Positions 50,000 to 62,339 of a stretch of DNA of 64,000 nt are shown here, piece by piece (the first letter of the stretch is position 1; each line of letters begins with the position of its first letter). The notes under the pieces are model-generated. The model was given only the letters and a program-made list of their open reading frames with translations. It made no database searches and had not been told where the DNA came from. The stretch is from Sporothrix humicola (lineage: Eukaryota > Ascomycota > Sordariomycetes > Ophiostomatales > Ophiostomataceae): positions 1 to 64,000 of the forward strand of contig WNYE01000009.1 in NCBI GenBank assembly GCA_021396245.1, in the 5' to 3' direction. The position numbers were made by a program, and so were the translations under genes.

Positions 50000-51165
50000 T
50001 CAATCCTAACTATCCTCTCCGTGGCCCTGGCAGGGTGTGGCCCATTCACTCACAGACTCACAGGCACAGACACTTTCCCATTGTTCCCCTTTCGGTGTTC
50101 TTGTCCCTCCCCTTTCTCTCTTTTTTCTGTCTCCTCCACCCACACACCACACACACACCATACCACCACACCCAGTACCGTGCCCCAGTCCCTCTCTCCT
50201 TCGCGAAGCATACAAATGATTCTGGTCCGCCACCACCACAACCTCCGCTTGGACTCCCGTTCTTATTCTTTCCCTTCTCTCTCTTTCTTTTTAAATTCTT
50301 TTTCTCTCTTGAAAAAAATAGAAGACGCGTTATATCGTCGAGCTTCATTTTTCATTTCTTTCTTTCTTGTTGTTATATCTCTAGTATCTTCTTAATACAT
50401 CACTTCCCATTGCGACTCTTCAGCGCCACACGCCTCTTCCGTCCCTGCATTTTCCTCTTTCGGCGTTTCGACTACCTTACATCGCATCTGCAGCAACAAA
50501 GAAAATCTGCAATCGACCAGCCACCTCGACGACCACCTTTGAACAAAGTCAGAGAAGAAAAAAAGGAACACGATCGAGACGCACAATGGAAACGACGGCC
50601 TGAACCACACTCTACGAACACGACTTTTATCTGGACGACGACTACCCGGCTTGTGCAACGGTCACCACTTCCTTCCTTTCCTTGGTTCCTCCAGCATCCG
50701 GATGACAGCTTCGCACAACAATAGGTTGCGGACGCAAGCTTTCTCGTACTTCCTGTGTACTCTCACCTCTTTTTCGCTAAGCCTTCTTTACTGAAGGGCT
50801 TGCCACGTTTCTTTTATTCTCTCTTTCTCGGTCTCTTTTTTTGTCGACATCTTCTCATTCTTTCCGTGGACGGACATCGCCGGTCAGCCTTGGAATAGGA
50901 CAAGAAAAATCCTTCGGAGGGAACCTACAGCGAGTAAAATACGATACTCTCTCGACGAAGCCGTGTCGTACAAGCGTTCGACATTTTCTGGGCTCCTCAT
51001 CTCACTCGACCGCAACTTTGAGGAAGATCGCACAACAGACAGGCGGTGTCTCTCTGAAAATCGAAAAGGCGATTTAAGAGGAAGAGTCGCGTTTTTCGCA
51101 TTTCCTCTTTCTTTTTCTCAAAACAACACCCGCACAGAGCTTCACAGCAAGACCGACCGCCCACC
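50000..51165 (+). promoter_or_regulatory. Pyrimidine-rich promoter/leader of the GPCR gene
   Basis: About 1.1 kb directly upstream of the GPCR start codon, C- and T-rich on the plus strand, with a CA-rich microsatellite near 50140-50175. It resembles the leaders upstream of the other plus-strand genes in this window. A long 5' UTR with upstream ATGs is possible. No specific binding site was identified. Confidence 0.4.
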
Positions 51166-53302
51166 ATGTCTTGCATTGCGCCGTTTCTGCCGGCGAACGA
51201 CTACAACAACTCGAAAGGCTGTAAGTGATTTTGTGCGGCGAAGAATGCACTGCGAGCCGGAAGAAACACACGGACAGCTAACAAGAAGTCTCCAGTCATC
51301 GAGGGTCGGTTATGTTCGAACCTGACCGGCACAACATGTTGTCTGCCGTGCCCACTCACCGACTGGGTCTACCCGGACAGCTTCCACACACTCGGCCTAG
51401 CAGCTGACTGGATCGCCGTCATCAGTTCGATTTGCTGTATCGCGCTCCTGCTGTCCTGGGCCTTCTTGCCCGTTGAGAAGACCTACCGCCACTACCTCAG
51501 TATCTGCCTGACGATCAGCATCATGTTTATGAACCTCGGTTTCGTTATCCCGCTTGCCGGCCAACCCGAACAATGCGCCGACTCCATCACGCCCAACGGC
51601 ATGCACTCAAGCAGCATCTGCGGTGCTTCTGGTACTCTGCTCATTCTCGGTGGATGGTCTGCTATTATCTGGGTCTTTTTGCGCTCGCTGTCTCTGCATC
51701 TGCAGATTTGCTGGCAGGTTGTCGTCGGCCGCAGCTTCATGTGGGTGTCGCACGCCACCGGCTGGGGCATTCCCATTCTCGGCACTGTCATGGCCATCGT
51801 CTTCAGCGGTGTCTCGTTCCGTTTCGGCACGACTTGCCACATCAACCACGAGAACAGTTTGGCCGATCTCTGGATTCCGCTGCTCGTCTTTGCCGGTCTG
51901 TCCATTGTCGTCCAGCTCATCACTTTCGGCTACTGTATCAAGGTCTACCTCGCCTCGCTCAACGATAATACCGCCTCGACCGAGAACTCGGGCCTGCCGA
52001 CGTACAGCAACAGCATCCGCACGATGACCCCCCGCCAGGCCTACCGCCGTGTCCGCCGCGTTATCCAGCTCCAGTGGCGCGGTATTGCCATTGTGCTCAT
52101 CATTGTCACCGATGTCATCTTCTTCAGCGTCGTCTTCGTCTTCCAGGATAACACTGTTGCCGCCATCAGCGCCGACCCGACCAAGGCCACGACCTGGCTG
52201 ATCTGCCTGGCCACGCACAACGGCGACAAGAACCAGTGCCTCAACGATGCCGCGCCCTTTACCGTCAACGAAGCGACCGTCGGGGCCGTTCTCGTACTCC
52301 TTGCCGTAAGTATAATACACAAAGAACTAATTTTTTATTGTAGTAACAAGCCTCTAACACCTCTAGATGAACGGTATCTGGGTCGTTTTCCTCCTCGGCC
52401 GCTGGTCCATGATCCACGGCTGGATCGATCTGCTCACGCCTGCGTCGCGGCGCACCGCTAAGCACGAGTTCGTCTCCGTCGACGCACGGCTCGACGACCT
52501 CAAAAAAGACACACGTTCGTACGAGATGCTCTCGCGGGATGCCTCCTCCTCAGTTATGGAGGCGGGCGGCGGCGGGAAGGGTCAGGGTCTGGATGCCATG
52601 ACCATGAACGCCTCCGCTCTCAACAAGGACAACGACATAGTAACCAGCTTTTCCTCACCAACAGGCGTCACATCGAGAGCTGCCATGTCCCCCTCGATGG
52701 CCAGCCGGGGACCCGCGGGTGGTATGTCGTCCATGTCCCCCGGGTCGATCCATGAATCCACGCGCGTGGCCTCGCCGCCCCCGGCCGTCATGGACCTCAG
52801 CGCAGCTGCTGGCCTCGGCCTCAGCAACAGCAGCAACAACAACCGCGGAAGCAACGGCGGCGACACCATCGGCATGGGCTACAACGGTAGCAACATGAAC
52901 AGCAACAACCACGGCCGCTACGGCAGCCACAGCAGCAACGTCACCGCAGGTGCCAACAACAGCAACAGCACGCCCAGCGGCCGCCGCACACCCGACTACT
53001 TTGGCCAGACGGCGCGCTACAACCCGCCCGCACGGTCCTTCTCCAACCCGCGGCCACCGACCGCCAACTCCATGAACGGCCCCAGCGGCGCCGGCTCCTT
53101 TGGCAGCCCCGCCGGCAGCAACCGCACATGGGACGCCAGCCAGACGTATGCACGCGCAACGTCACCACCGACCTCGCCACTAGCAGGCGGCCGCTCGGAG
53201 CCTATCCGGAGCCACAGCCGCTTTAGCAGCCGGGGCGAGAGCCGGGGCGGTAACGACTACGATATCGAGAACCGCCACCCGCTGGGCATGAACCGGATAT
53301 GA
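51166..53302 (+). CDS. Seven-transmembrane G protein-coupled receptor, GprM/MG00532-like
   Basis: Three exons, 51166-51220, 51296-52305 and 52367-53302, give 666 residues. Introns are 75 and 61 nt, with a CTAAC branch site at 51278 in the first. The extracellular N-terminus contains CCLPCPLTDWVYPDSF. Approximate helices are 54-75, 84-107, 131-153, 167-190, 207-237, 281-301 and 345-375. Conserved family blocks include LPVEKTYRHYLSICL, HINHENSLADLWIPLL, FGYCIKVYL and, before helix 6, MTPRQAYRRVRRVIQLQWRG, a basic loop suited to G-protein contact. The second intron lies within helix 7. The C-terminal tail of about 285 residues is cytosolic and rich in Ser, Asn and Gly, with AGC/AAC codon repeats. 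It is presumed to sit in the plasma membrane and signal through heterotrimeric G proteins. The ligand is unknown. The class name rests on remembered similarity to Aspergillus GprM and Magnaporthe MG00532. Confidence 0.9.
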
Positions 53303-55745
53303 GAGATATACTCTCCAAATCCCCTAACCTTTATTCAACACTCTCTTTTAAAAGCCGCCATTCATTTGGCAGGCTTTCACACATGACAAGGGCTCCTCTC
53401 ACCACCCTTTCATCATTATACCAACATATACATCTGTTGCTTTTATTTGCTCTTTTCTTTTCTTTTGTTTTTATTACTTTTCCTTGTTCATACCCCCATT
53501 CTTCTTTTTCTACTCTTTTTCTGACTTTTGAGCGACTTCTTTCTTCTTTTATATTTTTATCCACCCTTTTAACCTTTCCACTGTCGGCATTCTTATTTTG
53601 TCTGCCGACGAGTGTGTATTGTGTCTCTATACCATTGTTGTATATATGGGAAACCCCAACAAAAACTTCCTTTGGAAAGGCGGAACTTGGAGTGAGGTCT
53701 TTTGGGAAAGCCAAAAACCACTCAACTACTGACGCGATTCATGTTTCGGGCGTCTCTTTTTTATATATTTTTTTTCTTGTTATTACTTTAGGGCTTACGA
53801 AGGGAAGGAAACAAATAATGGGATGGAGGACGAACGAGATGGAAAAAAATATGATGACAGACAATCTTGAAGAGACAAGAGACCTGTTCTTCACACTTTT
53901 CCGACGTATATATATACACCATACAATAAAAACAAAAGCATAAATTGTCAAAACACCATTTTATATATGTGACGAAAGAAACAAAAAAAAACAAGATGGC
54001 TTCAGGCAGGCGCCTTACAATCATGGCCTTGTCACATGCGAAAGCAACCGACTGGATAGGCCATCAATTGTCCGATTTTCTATGATATTATTCATAATTA
54101 TTTCTACCTTTGCATCTAAAAGGCACACGACACACTTCCCATTCTGTCTTTCCTAGAAGACCGACAACAACGTAAGAGCACTCTGGGTTACAGCCGTCGG
54201 TCACCGTTTGTAGTCAAAGATGACGGCGATCGTGTCAGTTTTTTAGGTGGCGCTAGGCAGTTTTAGGGGATGAATTCGTTGTGACAGGACGGCTCTTTTA
54301 CGCTTCTACGCTTACAGGCCGCCCACTGAAAAAACTACGCCAGAGCCTAGAGCGCGGCCAGAACCGTCGGCAGCGCGGGGTCTTTGGTCGTCCGTCCGCC
54401 GAATGTAGCATCGCGGGGTACAAAAGACATTGCGAATCGTGCTAGACAACAATTCATTTATATGAGTATTTTGCAGTGAAGAGGTGATTGCTAGGCAAGT
54501 CAGGTCACTTCTCTGAGCAGTCCTGAACCTTGTGGGGCATCTGATCGGGCAGAGGAAGAATATACACATCCCAGAAGCCCAAGAAACTTACGACTGCAGG
54601 CGGGAGAAAAGGGTAAGGCGGGAAAACTCTTGTGCAGAAGCGCAACGACGGACATAAAAATGGCAAAAATCTACCCAAAAAGAGAAGAGGAGATAGAGAA
54701 ACGAGAATCAACAGTGTGAAGAAAGACAATAGGAGAGATGCCTTGTAGAACACAGGCTGGCCTTATAAGAGTGCACAAACAAACCATGAAGTAAACGAAA
54801 CACGAGGAAAGGAAGCACGGTTGGTTTGTCTGCCTAGAGCCTGGCCATGGGATCTAGAACAAAAGTGACAGAAGTGACAAGAGGAAAAAGGATGAAAAGG
54901 CTGCCAAAGATGGACGATCAACAGAAAAGGACACAAAGGAAACAGCCGTTCGCATCCACCATAGGCAACACTGACAAAGCTAACAGACGACAGCTGTATC
55001 ACTACTCAATGGGAATGTAAAAGAAGAAAGTAATACCCCGTAAAAGAAAGTAGAAGGTTGTCAGTCGAAGTCGCAAGTATAGTATGTAAAACGATTAGGC
55101 GCCTGTGAGGCGCCACAGAGACACCAAACACAGGCTGGGCTTGCCTTTCGCATTCCGGGCCTTCCGCCTGCAGGTGCGACCAGCGATCGCGTTCCCGACC
55201 ACGCCGAAGGCACCGCCCTTACACACGGCCTTGCGTTAGACTGGTGGTTGCTCACTGCCAGTTCATCCTTTCACCTCGAAACTTTCATCCGTCGTTTTGC
55301 TTCTTTCTTCTTTGTTTTTTTCATCTATTTCTCTGAATTTTGGTTTCGATTCATTCACGACTGTATTATAGGTGGCGCAATTAGTGAAACAGAAATAGCG
55401 AAACATTGAAACATTGAATCGTCGAAACACGAACCCACCTTCACACTCACACACAACTTCACAGCCGCTGTGACCTCAACGTCGCCAGCCTCACCTTCAG
55501 TCTCTTCAACGTCGCTTTTTGCTGTCGCATCGCCTTCCAGATCGGCTGGCCTGATCTATCCGTGTTGGCCTCTCTCTGCGCCTTCCTCTTTTTTGGTTCT
55601 CCTGTCAATTGGCGCCTTCCTTGTTCGATCTCTTGCACCTGCCTCGCTCAACATCTCAGCGCACAACGCCCATCGCACCACCCCGCTCTTCAACTTCACA
55701 TTCACTCATTCACACACCCAAGGGCGACGACAACAACTGCCCTCC
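53303..55745. other. Intergenic region between the GPCR and GH5 genes
   Basis: The first 600-700 bases are T-rich and should include the GPCR 3' UTR. The remainder has no supported gene. A short hairpin, GGCGCC-TGTGA-GGCGCC, lies at 55098-55114. The last 250 bases are the CT-rich leader of the GH5 gene; its frame stays open back to 55470, but only from a GTG. Confidence 0.5.
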
Positions 55746-57035
55746 ATGTTGGCACGGTTCCAGTCCAACACGGCCCGCATGCTCCTCATCCTGGGCATCC
55801 TCGTCGTCGGAGGTTTCATCCACTACCTATGGAAGAATGAGGCTGCACTCTCCGCGCCGTGGACCCCCGATGCCGGCGCCCGCCTCTTTGCCCAGCGACC
55901 TCTAGGCCGCCCAAAACCGGACTCGTTCATCGACCACTACAAGCTGCCCCTGCGCACCCGCGGCCGCAACATTGTCGACGCCGAGGGCCGCCGCTTCCGC
56001 TTGTCGTCGGTCAACTGGTACGGCGCCAGCGACGAGCACTACATCCCCGGCGGACTTGATGTGCAGCACCGAGACACAATCGCCAAGACGATCCGGTCGC
56101 TCGGGTTCAACTCGGTGCGCCTGCCGTATGCCGACGAGATTGTGATCCGGGACGCCGAGCTGGAGATCCCTGCGGACCGCGTGGCCGCCAACCCGGATCT
56201 GGTGGGCAAGAGCCCGCTCGACGTGTACGAGGCAGTCGTCACCTCTTTAACAAACGCCGGCATTGCCGTCATCATCAACAACCACATTACGAGCGCCACA
56301 TGGTGCTGCGGCGCCGACCCGTGCGATGCCGGCTGGGCCAACGACCACCTGCCGGCCGCCCTGTGCCGCGTGCACCAGACCGAGGACGACTGGATTGCGC
56401 ACTGGGAGACGGTCATGGTGCGGTTCATCGACAACCCCTACGTGGTGGGCGCCGACCTGCGCAACGAGGTCCGCGGCCTCTGGGGCACGATGAGCTGGGA
56501 CAAGTGGGCGACGGCCGCCGAGCGCTGCGGCAATCGTTTGTTGAAATTAAGAAAAGACTGGCTTATTGTCGTCGGCGGCACCGAGTCTGGCAACGACTTG
56601 TCGGGCGTCACGCGCCGCCCCGTCCGCCTCGACCTCGATCATCGCGTCGTCTACTCCGCCCACGTCTACTCGTGGTCCGGCTGGGGCAGCCGCGAGGGCC
56701 GCTACGCCCAGCGCGGCTACGCCTCCTTTGCCGCCTCCATGCGCCGCAACTGGGCCTATCTGGTCGAGGGCAACCTGGACCCTGTCTGGGTCGGCGAGTT
56801 TGGCGCGCCGCACGAGCCGTCCGTCGGCGACGCCAACTACTGGCAAAACCTTCTACGGTTCCTCAAGTCCGTCGACGCCGACTTTGGCTACTGGGCCATC
56901 AACCCGCGCAAACCCGCCGCCAACTCCGAGGAGACCTACAGCCTCGTCGAGGACGACTGGCTGACCCCCGTCCTCGACTACCGCATGCGCGACATGTCCG
57001 AGCTGATGCAGCTGCAGACCGTGGACGAGCTGTAG
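55746..57035 (+). CDS. Membrane-anchored glycoside hydrolase family 5 protein
   Basis: Single-exon gene of 429 residues. The first ATG of the frame is at 55746. A short basic N-terminus is followed by a hydrophobic stretch (about 12-28) with no clear cleavage site, suggesting a type II signal anchor with the enzyme outside the cytosol. The catalytic domain has the GH5 hallmarks: LGFNSVRLPYADE (119-131), INNHIT near 177-182, GADLRNE with acid/base Glu241, SAHVYSW with His306 and Tyr308, and WVGEFG with nucleophile Glu351. The family hydrolyses beta-linked glucans, mannans or glycosides by a retaining mechanism. The substrate and subfamily cannot be told here. Paired cysteines (WCCGADPC, 186-193) fit an exported protein. 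C/G-ending codons are very frequent. Family assignment is firm; membrane anchoring is inferred from hydrophobicity. Confidence 0.9.
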   Translation: MLARFQSNTARMLLILGILVVGGFIHYLWKNEAALSAPWTPDAGARLFAQRPLGRPKPDSFIDHYKLPLRTRGRNIVDAEGRRFRLSSVNWYGASDEHYIPGGLDVQHRDTIAKTIRSLGFNSVRLPYADEIVIRDAELEIPADRVAANPDLVGKSPLDVYEAVVTSLTNAGIAVIINNHITSATWCCGADPCDAGWANDHLPAALCRVHQTEDDWIAHWETVMVRFIDNPYVVGADLRNEVRGLWGTMSWDKWATAAERCGNRLLKLRKDWLIVVGGTESGNDLSGVTRRPVRLDLDHRVVYSAHVYSWSGWGSREGRYAQRGYASFAASMRRNWAYLVEGNLDPVWVGEFGAPHEPSVGDANYWQNLLRFLKSVDADFGYWAINPRKPAANSEETYSLVEDDWLTPVLDYRMRDMSELMQLQTVDEL

Positions 57036-59153
57036 TGTAGTGCGTGCATTGGTGTTGCGTTTGTTATGATCTTTTCCCATTTATGTTTTCTCTTGTCTCT
57101 CTGGGTGTGCCATCTCCCTTTATGATACCAGGCACCGGTCTTTTGTCTTTGTTTGCTTTCCATTTCGTTTGAGGATCTACGAATCTTTTGCCATCTACTC
57201 AATTTACACCTGCAGTATTTTCATTTCTTATCATTGTATAAATCAATACAACTTGTCTTGACTTTTTTTCTACGTGCCGTGCATCAGCTTCAAATGAGGC
57301 CAGTTTCCTCCTTTTGTCCCTTGTTCCTCGTCCCATTGGAGGCGGTAGACTGTCCCGCGATGTAGGATAGGCCGCAAAAAGGCGGCCAGACCGTGCATGC
57401 GTATTTGCTTCTTTTTATATCATTTTGTAAGGGGATGCTGCAAAAAAGGCCAATCGCTCGCTCTTTCCCGACTTTTGCCGACGTTGGGCTCTTGCCTGTT
57501 TTTTCTATCGTCTTTATCAATTCGACCACTTTCCGGATCCAAGGCCAGCTCTTGCCAGGCCGTCCAGTCAAATTCTGCTGTCAACCGTGTTGTCAACCGT
57601 TTGGTCAACCGTCCCTGGTCAATGCAGCCAGGGACGTCCCGCGTCTAGATCGTATTGGTCCAAGATGGGTGGGGGATCAAAAAACGATGCCGTAGATCCA
57701 ATTCCACTGAATAGAGCGAGGCTTGGTAGGGAGGACAGAGTGCCAAGTCGGTATGCCTTTTCTGGCAAGAGTGTTAGAGCGCACCTGCCTTTGCATGTGC
57801 GTTTGGGCTCAGAGGGGAAGGAAGGCGCATGCTGCCTGCAGGTCGTCACATCTTATGAGACAACAGAATCACAGGGAAGGAGCATAGTAAGAAAGACAGG
57901 AGGAGTAAAGAAACACGATATCACAGCCGCTTTGGCCGCCCCAAAAGCCAGGGTATTTCGAGGTCGAGTTTATGATGTGTTTCTTTTCACTTTTGCAGTT
58001 GTTCTGACTTCTCCACACCAGCATGAGGCGTTAATAATGCTATTGGGAGCTCAACGGGCGCTAACGCAGGCAAGCTCTTCAACAGGTCACTTTTTCGGCC
58101 TCTCGCGCCTTCCCCCGCTAAAACAAGATCCCTGTGGCAAGGATATGATCAGTCTCTTGTGAGAATATCAAAGGGCAGGAACAATCCCATTCAACACACC
58201 GTTCTTGCCTCGACAAACAATATGTTCTGTACATCTATTCTCATGATGCACGTGGCCCCTATTTTGTTATTTTCAATCCCCTTCTTCTCTTCTTCTTAAC
58301 TTGCAACTCCAACATTCACTGGCAGCCTTGCTCGAAACACCAACGCACATTTGTCACCCCCCTAGCTCTTTGTTATCTCGGCCTAACTATCCCCAAAATC
58401 CCTTTATCAGTGCCCTCTCGGCAAACTACTTAGTTGAGCCCCCCGCCTTCACCCGAATCGTCTCATCTTCCCCCAAAAAGCTGTACTTCTGGAAAATCCC
58501 CCCTCCTCTTCACTTATTGCCTTGCTATTTTTCTTTTGCGCGGTTCATTCCCTCTCGACTCTCAGGCTCTCCATATTGCTCCGTTTGCGGGACAGATCAA
58601 AGAGACAGCTATTCATTGCCATCTACGACATATATATTGGCGATCCGCTCCACCGTCAACAGCTCGCTTTCATTTCATCTCTTTTACCCACTGGTAGCCT
58701 AGTCCGGCCCGGTCCCTCGCGCCTCAATACCCATTCACTGACGATTCTTGGTTGTGCGCGGCCTTTGCGCTTTCGCACGTATCTTCCGTCCTTCATCTTC
58801 TTTTTTACCGAAACCACAACCACACGTGCGCAACGCTCGCTCTCCCATGCTCGCCTTGTCCTTCTCATCTCGATGCGCATTTTGACGCCCTCTTCGCAGT
58901 TGCTCCTACCGCCTCCCATGCTGCGACGCCGACGCCACGTTCTCCCGCTATTCGTTGTGTCTTGATCAGCTATTTGATCGGTTTCTACAGAACGCCCGCT
59001 TCGTCCTGACGATCTCCCAAGCTCCTCGCTTTCTTTCTGAAGGACGGCTCACTTTGCGATACCTCTCTCAATCACATCTCTCGAATACCCACCTCCTATC
59101 GTGAGCTTCCACTTCCATAAGGGTGCGCAAGACGCCCCGGTCGCACATCATAA
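57036..59153. other. Intergenic region between GH5 and CRT10-family genes
   Basis: The start should hold the GH5 3' UTR, and 58.2-59.15 kb is the CT-rich leader of the CRT10-family gene. GTCAACCGT occurs three times at an exact 12-bp spacing (57580, 57592, 57604), followed by GGTCAATG. The open frame at 57587-58162 shows no family resemblance and is not called. Confidence 0.5.
57580..57612. repeat. GTCAACCGT repeated three times at 12-bp intervals
   Basis: Exact 9-mers start at 57580, 57592 and 57604. The three linker bases differ each time (GTT, TTG, CCC). Phased 12-bp spacing is slightly more than one helical turn. It lies about 1.5 kb upstream of the CRT10-family start and 0.5 kb after the GH5 stop, so it may be regulatory or a plain micro-duplication. 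Confidence 0.8.
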
Positions 59154-62100
59154 ATGGCCGACCACCAACCTACTACGCCGCCGATCGACAACGACCCCCC
59201 ATCGCCGCCCCACGATTTCCCCGGGGTGGCAGCCGCTGCCGCCTACGACGACGATGACGATGATGATGACATCGAAGACGACTCGGACGATTCTGAGTTA
59301 GTGGCGGTTGGACCTGTTGTTTTGTCTCTGGTTGCCCCCGGAGGCACAGATGCGAACCTTCACCCCGACTTCGATCCAGCGGACCCGGCCGAAGCGGCCG
59401 CAGCGTTCGCCAATGCTATCGCCGGCCCCGTCACAGCAGACAACGCCAATTTAAACCCCTCACCTCCTGCCGTCCCGATCACCCTGCCGCCGGATCCGTA
59501 CGGCGGCCGGGGTCGGTATTCGACACAGGATGTGCGCAGCGTCTGGGTGAAGCCAGTGTCGGGCTACCAAAGCATCGAAAGACGAGTACGAATTGGCGTC
59601 CACTGATCCCTATATTTCTTTCTCTTGCAAAAGCTAACATTGTCTACAGTTTGGCCCCAAGGCACGGGAACATATTTATGCGAAATTACACGGCAACTCC
59701 AACCATGGTGTCACATTGCAATCTGATGATAGCGACAGTGAGGATGAAGACGAGCATGTTAGCATCGCAGGCCACGGTAATAGTGGCAGCGATAACGACG
59801 ACGGCATCGACAACAACGACGGAAGCGACGAAGACCTCCCCGATGCCAACAGCAACAGCAACAGCGACGGCTACGGCAGCACAGCGGGAAGTACACCATC
59901 TACTAGTACGCCTCCGCCGCTTAGCGACGCCGAGGCTTTGGAAAACGCATTTACATCTCTGAATGGTGGACCTCCCGGCGACACGGCTGCTCCAGAAGCG
60001 CCGCAGCCCCTCAATTTCCAACTCAATAAGCTCCTGGCCAAAACGCCCCCGAAAGTTCCAGGAATCGCCCGGGCGCGCATGAACCTCACTGCGCTGTCGC
60101 AACACTACAATGTAAGTGGCAGCTAAACAACTAATAATCCAACCCAATTTGCTAACGTGGCTCCCTATAGCTGTACTTTGCCGTCTACCACGACGAGATT
60201 CACGTCTTCCGCCCTCAGCCTGCACCCGAGATCCTTCGCGGGCCCCTGCTTGTCCTGAAGCCTCCTCCGACTGCCGCTGGCCGTCAACTGGGAGGGCACA
60301 TGTCTCCGCGCTGCCCCCACCAGCCCAACCATATCAAAATCGGTGAACTTGGCGGCGTCGAGATTGTCCTGCTTGCCTATGATGATGGCGATGTTGTCGC
60401 CTATTATACCCGCCATATTGCCACCTATCTCGAAGAACAGCCAAAGCACCAGCACCTGCAGCGACGCCAGAAGAGGCCCACGTCGGGCAAGAAGGTGCCG
60501 CAGCCCTTCTTCAGGGAGACTGTAGGTATGACGGCGTGGGGCTTGGCCATTCACTCGCAGTCGCGCCTGATCGCCGTGAGTTCGAACTTGGCAGAAGTGA
60601 ACGTGTTTGCGTTTGCTCTCCAGCCGCCCCACGCAGACGATCCTCTGCAGCACAAGACACAGCCGCTTGTGGTGCCTAGTTACGACCTCTCGCCAACAAC
60701 ATATGCCGGAGCTACCGCTCTCGAGCTAGAGTCGCTTCTCCGCATGCGCGATCGATATTGGCGCATCCTCCTACCTCTTGGACCGTCGGGCCACAATATT
60801 CCCAGCATCGACTTTATCAGCGACTCTAAGGGAATCGCTGAAAAAGTGGCTGCCATCGACATCAACGGAAGTATTTATATACTGGACATTTGGAAGGTGG
60901 GCAGTCGACCACTAAAGATTCCCTCGCCGCATCTTAGAGAGTGAGTATTATTGCTCCCCCTGTCATTTCATCCCACCATTTCACCGTTCTATTCTTGCTC
61001 ACTAACCAGCGCCAACCCCGTCCGAAGGCATCTAGGTTGGGGCGTCATGATTCTCCCCATCAGCATGTTCCGTCTTACCAACAGGATGCCCGCGATGCCA
61101 GCCACTCAGTTGCTCAACCGTTACAACTATCCCAACATCGACGGCCACTTTTACTTTTCGTACCTCAACGATCCTGCGCGGCGGCGGCCCAGACCTGAGC
61201 CTGTGACCGTTTGTTTAGAGGACGACACAGGATCATCGGATAGTAGCGATGTCGACATGGACGACTATGAGGACGATACTGGGAGCGGCTACGAGACCGA
61301 TCAGCCCACTGACGACGATGACGACGAGCACGACCAGGAATTTGACAGTTCGGAAGAGGGCGAGAACGACGACGACTCAGACAACAGCTCTCAAAGCGAC
61401 TATATCGTCAAAAAAAGCAAAGGCAGTGCCGACTCACATATGCAAGACAGCTCACCTTATAGACACGCGCGGACCGATAGTACGGACAGCGCCCCATTCA
61501 CCTACGATCCGGCGACGATGTCGAGAAATTGGGATGCCCTGCTTAAGAACCATCGCAATTCAATCTTCAGCTCGCCCGACTACCTCGACCTGAAAAAGGA
61601 CGCCGCGTCGCCCTTCCACCTTGGCCAAATCATCTGCCCCAGCATCGGCCTGGCATGGCCCAATTCAAATTTGCAGAAGCTTATCGGGACGCTCAAGAAC
61701 TCGCGCTGGCGGCTCAACCACAGCCGCGAGGAAGAGCTGCGCGAGTACCGCTTCCGCCCCTCCCAAGAGATTCGGGATATGGCGCAGCGGTTCTTTATCC
61801 TGCGCACGTACTCGGACACGATCGAGCTTGTGCGGACCGACCCCATGTCGAAGCCGTTCTATATCCATAACGTCATCAAGCCGCCGTCGCGCCTACCCTT
61901 TACGCTGTGGGACATGGGCCGCGATTTCCACCGGTGCAGTCTGCTCCACTGCATCCCCGAGATCAACCTCGTGTTTGTCGGCAACATGTTTGGCCGCGTG
62001 GCCCTGCTCCGCCCGATCAAGAACAACAAGACGCCGCACGACCCGTCGGCCGCATCAGACCCGCCAGACCACGCCTTCCGTGTCGAGTGGACGTTGCCGC

Positions 62101-62339
62101 TGGCACGCGATGAACAGCAAGGGCTGCGCCCTCCCTGCTGCTTGTTAGGTATAGCCGTCTCTGCCGTCCCCGAGCCCGGATCTGGCCGGTTTGGGGTCAA
62201 CAACACGCGGAAACCCCAGAGCCAAGCGCAACGGACCAAGCGCTGGCGTCTGATACTGCACTACATGGACCACTCCATCTTCCAATACTACATTGAGGAG
62301 ACCCGTCCAAAGGGAGTCCCAAGTCTGCGAGTCTATTAG
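59154..62339 (+). CDS. CRT10-family protein
   Basis: Four exons, 59154-59585, 59650-60111, 60171-60940 and 61010-62339, give 997 residues. Introns are 64, 59 and 69 nt, with CTAAC branch sites at 59634 and 60152, and all phases agree. An N-terminal acidic run (about residues 31-50) and a second acidic Asp/Glu/Ser stretch (about 625-680) flank conserved blocks. Recognisable parts include SVWVKPVSGYQSIERRFGPKAREHIYAKLHGN, LYFAVYHDEIHVF, LLAYDDGDVVAYY, GWGVMILPISMFRLTN, LLHCIPEINLVFVGNMFGRVALLRP and RWRLILHYMDHSIFQYYIEE. These match the fungal CRT10 family. In budding yeast Crt10 is linked to regulation of ribonucleotide reductase genes. The short beta-like repeats suggest a WD-type propeller scaffold, which is inference. 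The function in this organism is not shown. The gene is convergent with its right-hand neighbour. Confidence 0.88.

Noticed and set aside
55470..55745. Upstream in-frame extension of the GH5 gene
   Set aside because: It begins at a GTG and translates CT-rich leader. The first ATG at 55746 directly precedes the membrane anchor.
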